Below are positions 13,149 to 14,210 of a stretch of 14,210 nt of DNA, in pieces. Position 1 is the stretch's first letter; the number at the start of each line of letters is the position of its first letter. The notes below the pieces were generated by a model. The model searched no databases, was not told where the DNA came from, and worked only from the letters and a program-made list of their open reading frames with translations. The DNA comes from HRBIN23 sp046294495 (lineage in GTDB: Bacteria; Chloroflexota; Dehalococcoidia; Lucifugimonadales; HRBIN23). The stretch is from the NCBI GenBank assembly GCA_046294495.1, contig JBKBKV010000046.1, positions 1 through 14,210 on the forward strand, written 5' to 3'. The translations under genes were made by a program, and so were the position numbers.

Positions 13149-13847
13149 TCACGTCTGTGCCTTGGCCCAGCAGATCTCTGCCAGACGGGCAATCAGGTCC
13201 GCGGTCTGATGGAATGTAAGGCGTCCAGTGTTGAGCACTAGATGGTATTGAGAGGGGTCGCGAGGGTCTACTTTGTAAAAGCGCTTATAGTATACTTCCC
13301 TGGCCCGCTCCACCTGCATAAGGCGCCGTTCAGCACTAGGCTGGTCCAGATGCTCACGCTCCATGATAACAGCCACGCGCCTTTCTCGGGGGGCCACCAG
13401 GCCAATATGTAGGGCCTGCGGATGGTCTTTCAGTACCAGGTTGGAGGCTCGCCCGATGAAGACGATGTTACCGCTCTGCGCCAGTTCACGGATTGCCTGG
13501 CTGATGGCCTGGACAAAGCGGCGGTCGTCCATTTCCTGAGAGGCCTCGTGAGTGCCTTCTGGGTATGGCTGGAGAAGAAGGGCGTCCATGCTGGCGCCGA
13601 AGTAGGGGTCTCCCCCAGCCAGGGCGCTGCGCTCTAGGACACGCTGGAGCAGGCGGGCCATACGCTCCCCTAGGGAAGGCGCCCGCTCCTCACGCTCCGC
13701 CAGGGCCGCCACCGGCACGCGACTGTGCCGGCTTGCCTCTGCCAGGACCAGGCGGTCTACATAGTCCATTCCCAGTGTGCGAGCCACCTCCGCGCCCACC
13801 TCCGGGGCACCGCTCCCAAACTCTCCGTTGATGGTAATGACACGCAT
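13149..13847 (-). CDS. Cytidylate-kinase-like family protein
   Basis: The 232-residue product fits the cytidylate kinase-like family (Cytidylate_kin_2). It begins with a strand and glycine-rich loop INGEFGSGAPEVGAEVARTL at 6-25, then MDYVDRLVL at 27-35, where the family usually reads as Tyr/Asp after the second helix. IVFIGRASNLVL at 128-139 and PRERRVAVIMEREHL at 153-167 follow, and YYKRFYKVDPRDPSQYHLVLNT near the C terminus is a typical lid and end region. The glycine loop lacks the usual GK[ST], as often seen in this family. A nucleotide monophosphate kinase role is likely, but the substrate need not be CMP. ATG 13847 has AGGAGG 6 bases upstream; the frame extends 13 codons further without similarity. 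The gene starts 10 bases after the RpiB-like stop. Confidence 0.83.
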   Translation of the reverse strand: MRVITINGEFGSGAPEVGAEVARTLGMDYVDRLVLAEASRHSRVPVAALAEREERAPSLGERMARLLQRVLERSALAGGDPYFGASMDALLLQPYPEGTHEASQEMDDRRFVQAISQAIRELAQSGNIVFIGRASNLVLKDHPQALHIGLVAPRERRVAVIMEREHLDQPSAERRLMQVERAREVYYKRFYKVDPRDPSQYHLVLNTGRLTFHQTADLIARLAEICWAKAQT

Positions 13848-13857
13848 ACCTCCCCTC

Positions 13858-14210
13858 CTAGCGCTCCACTGGGGCAGTGGTGGCATCCATCCCCTTTAAC
13901 AGGTCAATATTGGCTTGTTCCGAGGCATCGGGCTGCGCCGAGAGCCACGCATCCAAAATCTCCTGGGCAACGTCGGGTGTGGTGAGGCGCAGGCTCATGC
14001 ACAGCACATTGGCATCGTTCCATCGGCGTGCACCGGCGGCGGTGGGAGGGTCCACGCAGAGGGCGGCCCGCACCCCGCGCACCTTGTTGGCCGCCATACA
14101 GACCCCTGTCCCCGTCCAGCAGAACAGGATACCCTGCTGGCACACCCCCGAGGCCACAGCCTGGCCGACCCTTTGGGCCACCACAGGCCAGTTGGGGTTG
14201 TCGCCCTCTC
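13858..14210 (-). CDS. RpiB/LacA/LacB-type sugar-phosphate isomerase, divergent (5' end outside window)
   Basis: The frame is open to the right edge of the window, so the N terminus is missing; about 116 codons are visible. The family core is clear: GDNPNWPVVAQRVGQAVAS, then GILFCWTGTGVCMAANKVRG with the Cys at the catalytic position, RAALCVDPPTAAGARRWNDA, and NVLCMSLRL. RpiB interconverts ribose 5-phosphate and ribulose 5-phosphate; LacAB act on galactose/tagatose 6-phosphate. Differences from E. coli RpiB: CGTG is CWTG, the ring-opening His after RAALC is Val, and the C-terminal GGRHxRR phosphate-binding region is replaced by ASEQANIDLLKGMD. An isomerase fold is sure, the ribose-5-phosphate substrate is not. 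It starts the visible minus-strand run. Confidence 0.8.
   Translation of the reverse strand, partial: EGDNPNWPVVAQRVGQAVASGVCQQGILFCWTGTGVCMAANKVRGVRAALCVDPPTAAGARRWNDANVLCMSLRLTTPDVAQEILDAWLSAQPDASEQANIDLLKGMDATTAPVER

Overview
The window is GC-rich bacterial DNA with dense, short-spaced genes and frequent GTG starts. It carries a Pro-Thr-repeat surface protein, a cofactor-biosynthesis gene run and sigma70-type promoters with 16-18 bp spacers. My best guess is a member of Chloroflexota (a Dehalococcoidia-like lineage). That rests on the overall look of the proteins and gene order and is inference, not proof. There is no mobile element, CRISPR array, tRNA or rRNA that I can support.

Left part (1-2472). 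The window opens in the tail of a surface protein: a Pro/Thr-rich stalk, a C-terminal membrane anchor, then a strong intrinsic terminator (416-454). A promoter (563-591) and a structured leader precede a CorC/HlyC-type membrane protein with paired CBS domains (654-1856). Convergent to it is a collagen-like lipoprotein (1918-2472, minus) with its own near-consensus promoter (2545-2573).

Middle left (2473-4471). A gene-free stretch with a perfect 15-bp inverted repeat leads to a small HTH protein (2809-3054, minus). It is divergent from a DedA-family membrane protein (3271-3951) and a DinB-like protein (3980-4471), which look like one operon. The HTH/DedA intergenic region holds overlapping divergent promoters and several dyads, so local regulation by the HTH protein is a reasonable guess.

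Centre (4468-9532). One long minus-strand run, read from a promoter at 9504-9532, encodes a methylenetetrahydrofolate reductase (metF), holo-ACP synthase (acpS), the bifunctional NAD(P)H-hydrate repair enzyme (nnr), type III pantothenate kinase (coaX) and the CoaBC enzyme (coaBC). Three of the five serve CoA synthesis or use: CoaX makes phosphopantothenate, CoaBC turns it into phosphopantetheine, and AcpS transfers that group from CoA to carrier proteins. CoaBC and CoaX both carry substitutions at family active-site positions.

Right part (9666-14210). An enoyl-CoA hydratase/isomerase gene and a 147-residue protein of unknown function lie on the plus strand. They converge on a minus-strand run entering from the right edge: a divergent RpiB-like isomerase (its N terminus is outside the window), a cytidylate-kinase-like protein, a tiny Pro-rich tail-anchored protein, and uvrC. 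I do not see one clearly new multi-gene system. The most promising leads are the HTH/DedA/DinB locus with its dyads, the collagen-like lipoprotein, and the altered active sites of CoaBC, CoaX and the RpiB-like protein.
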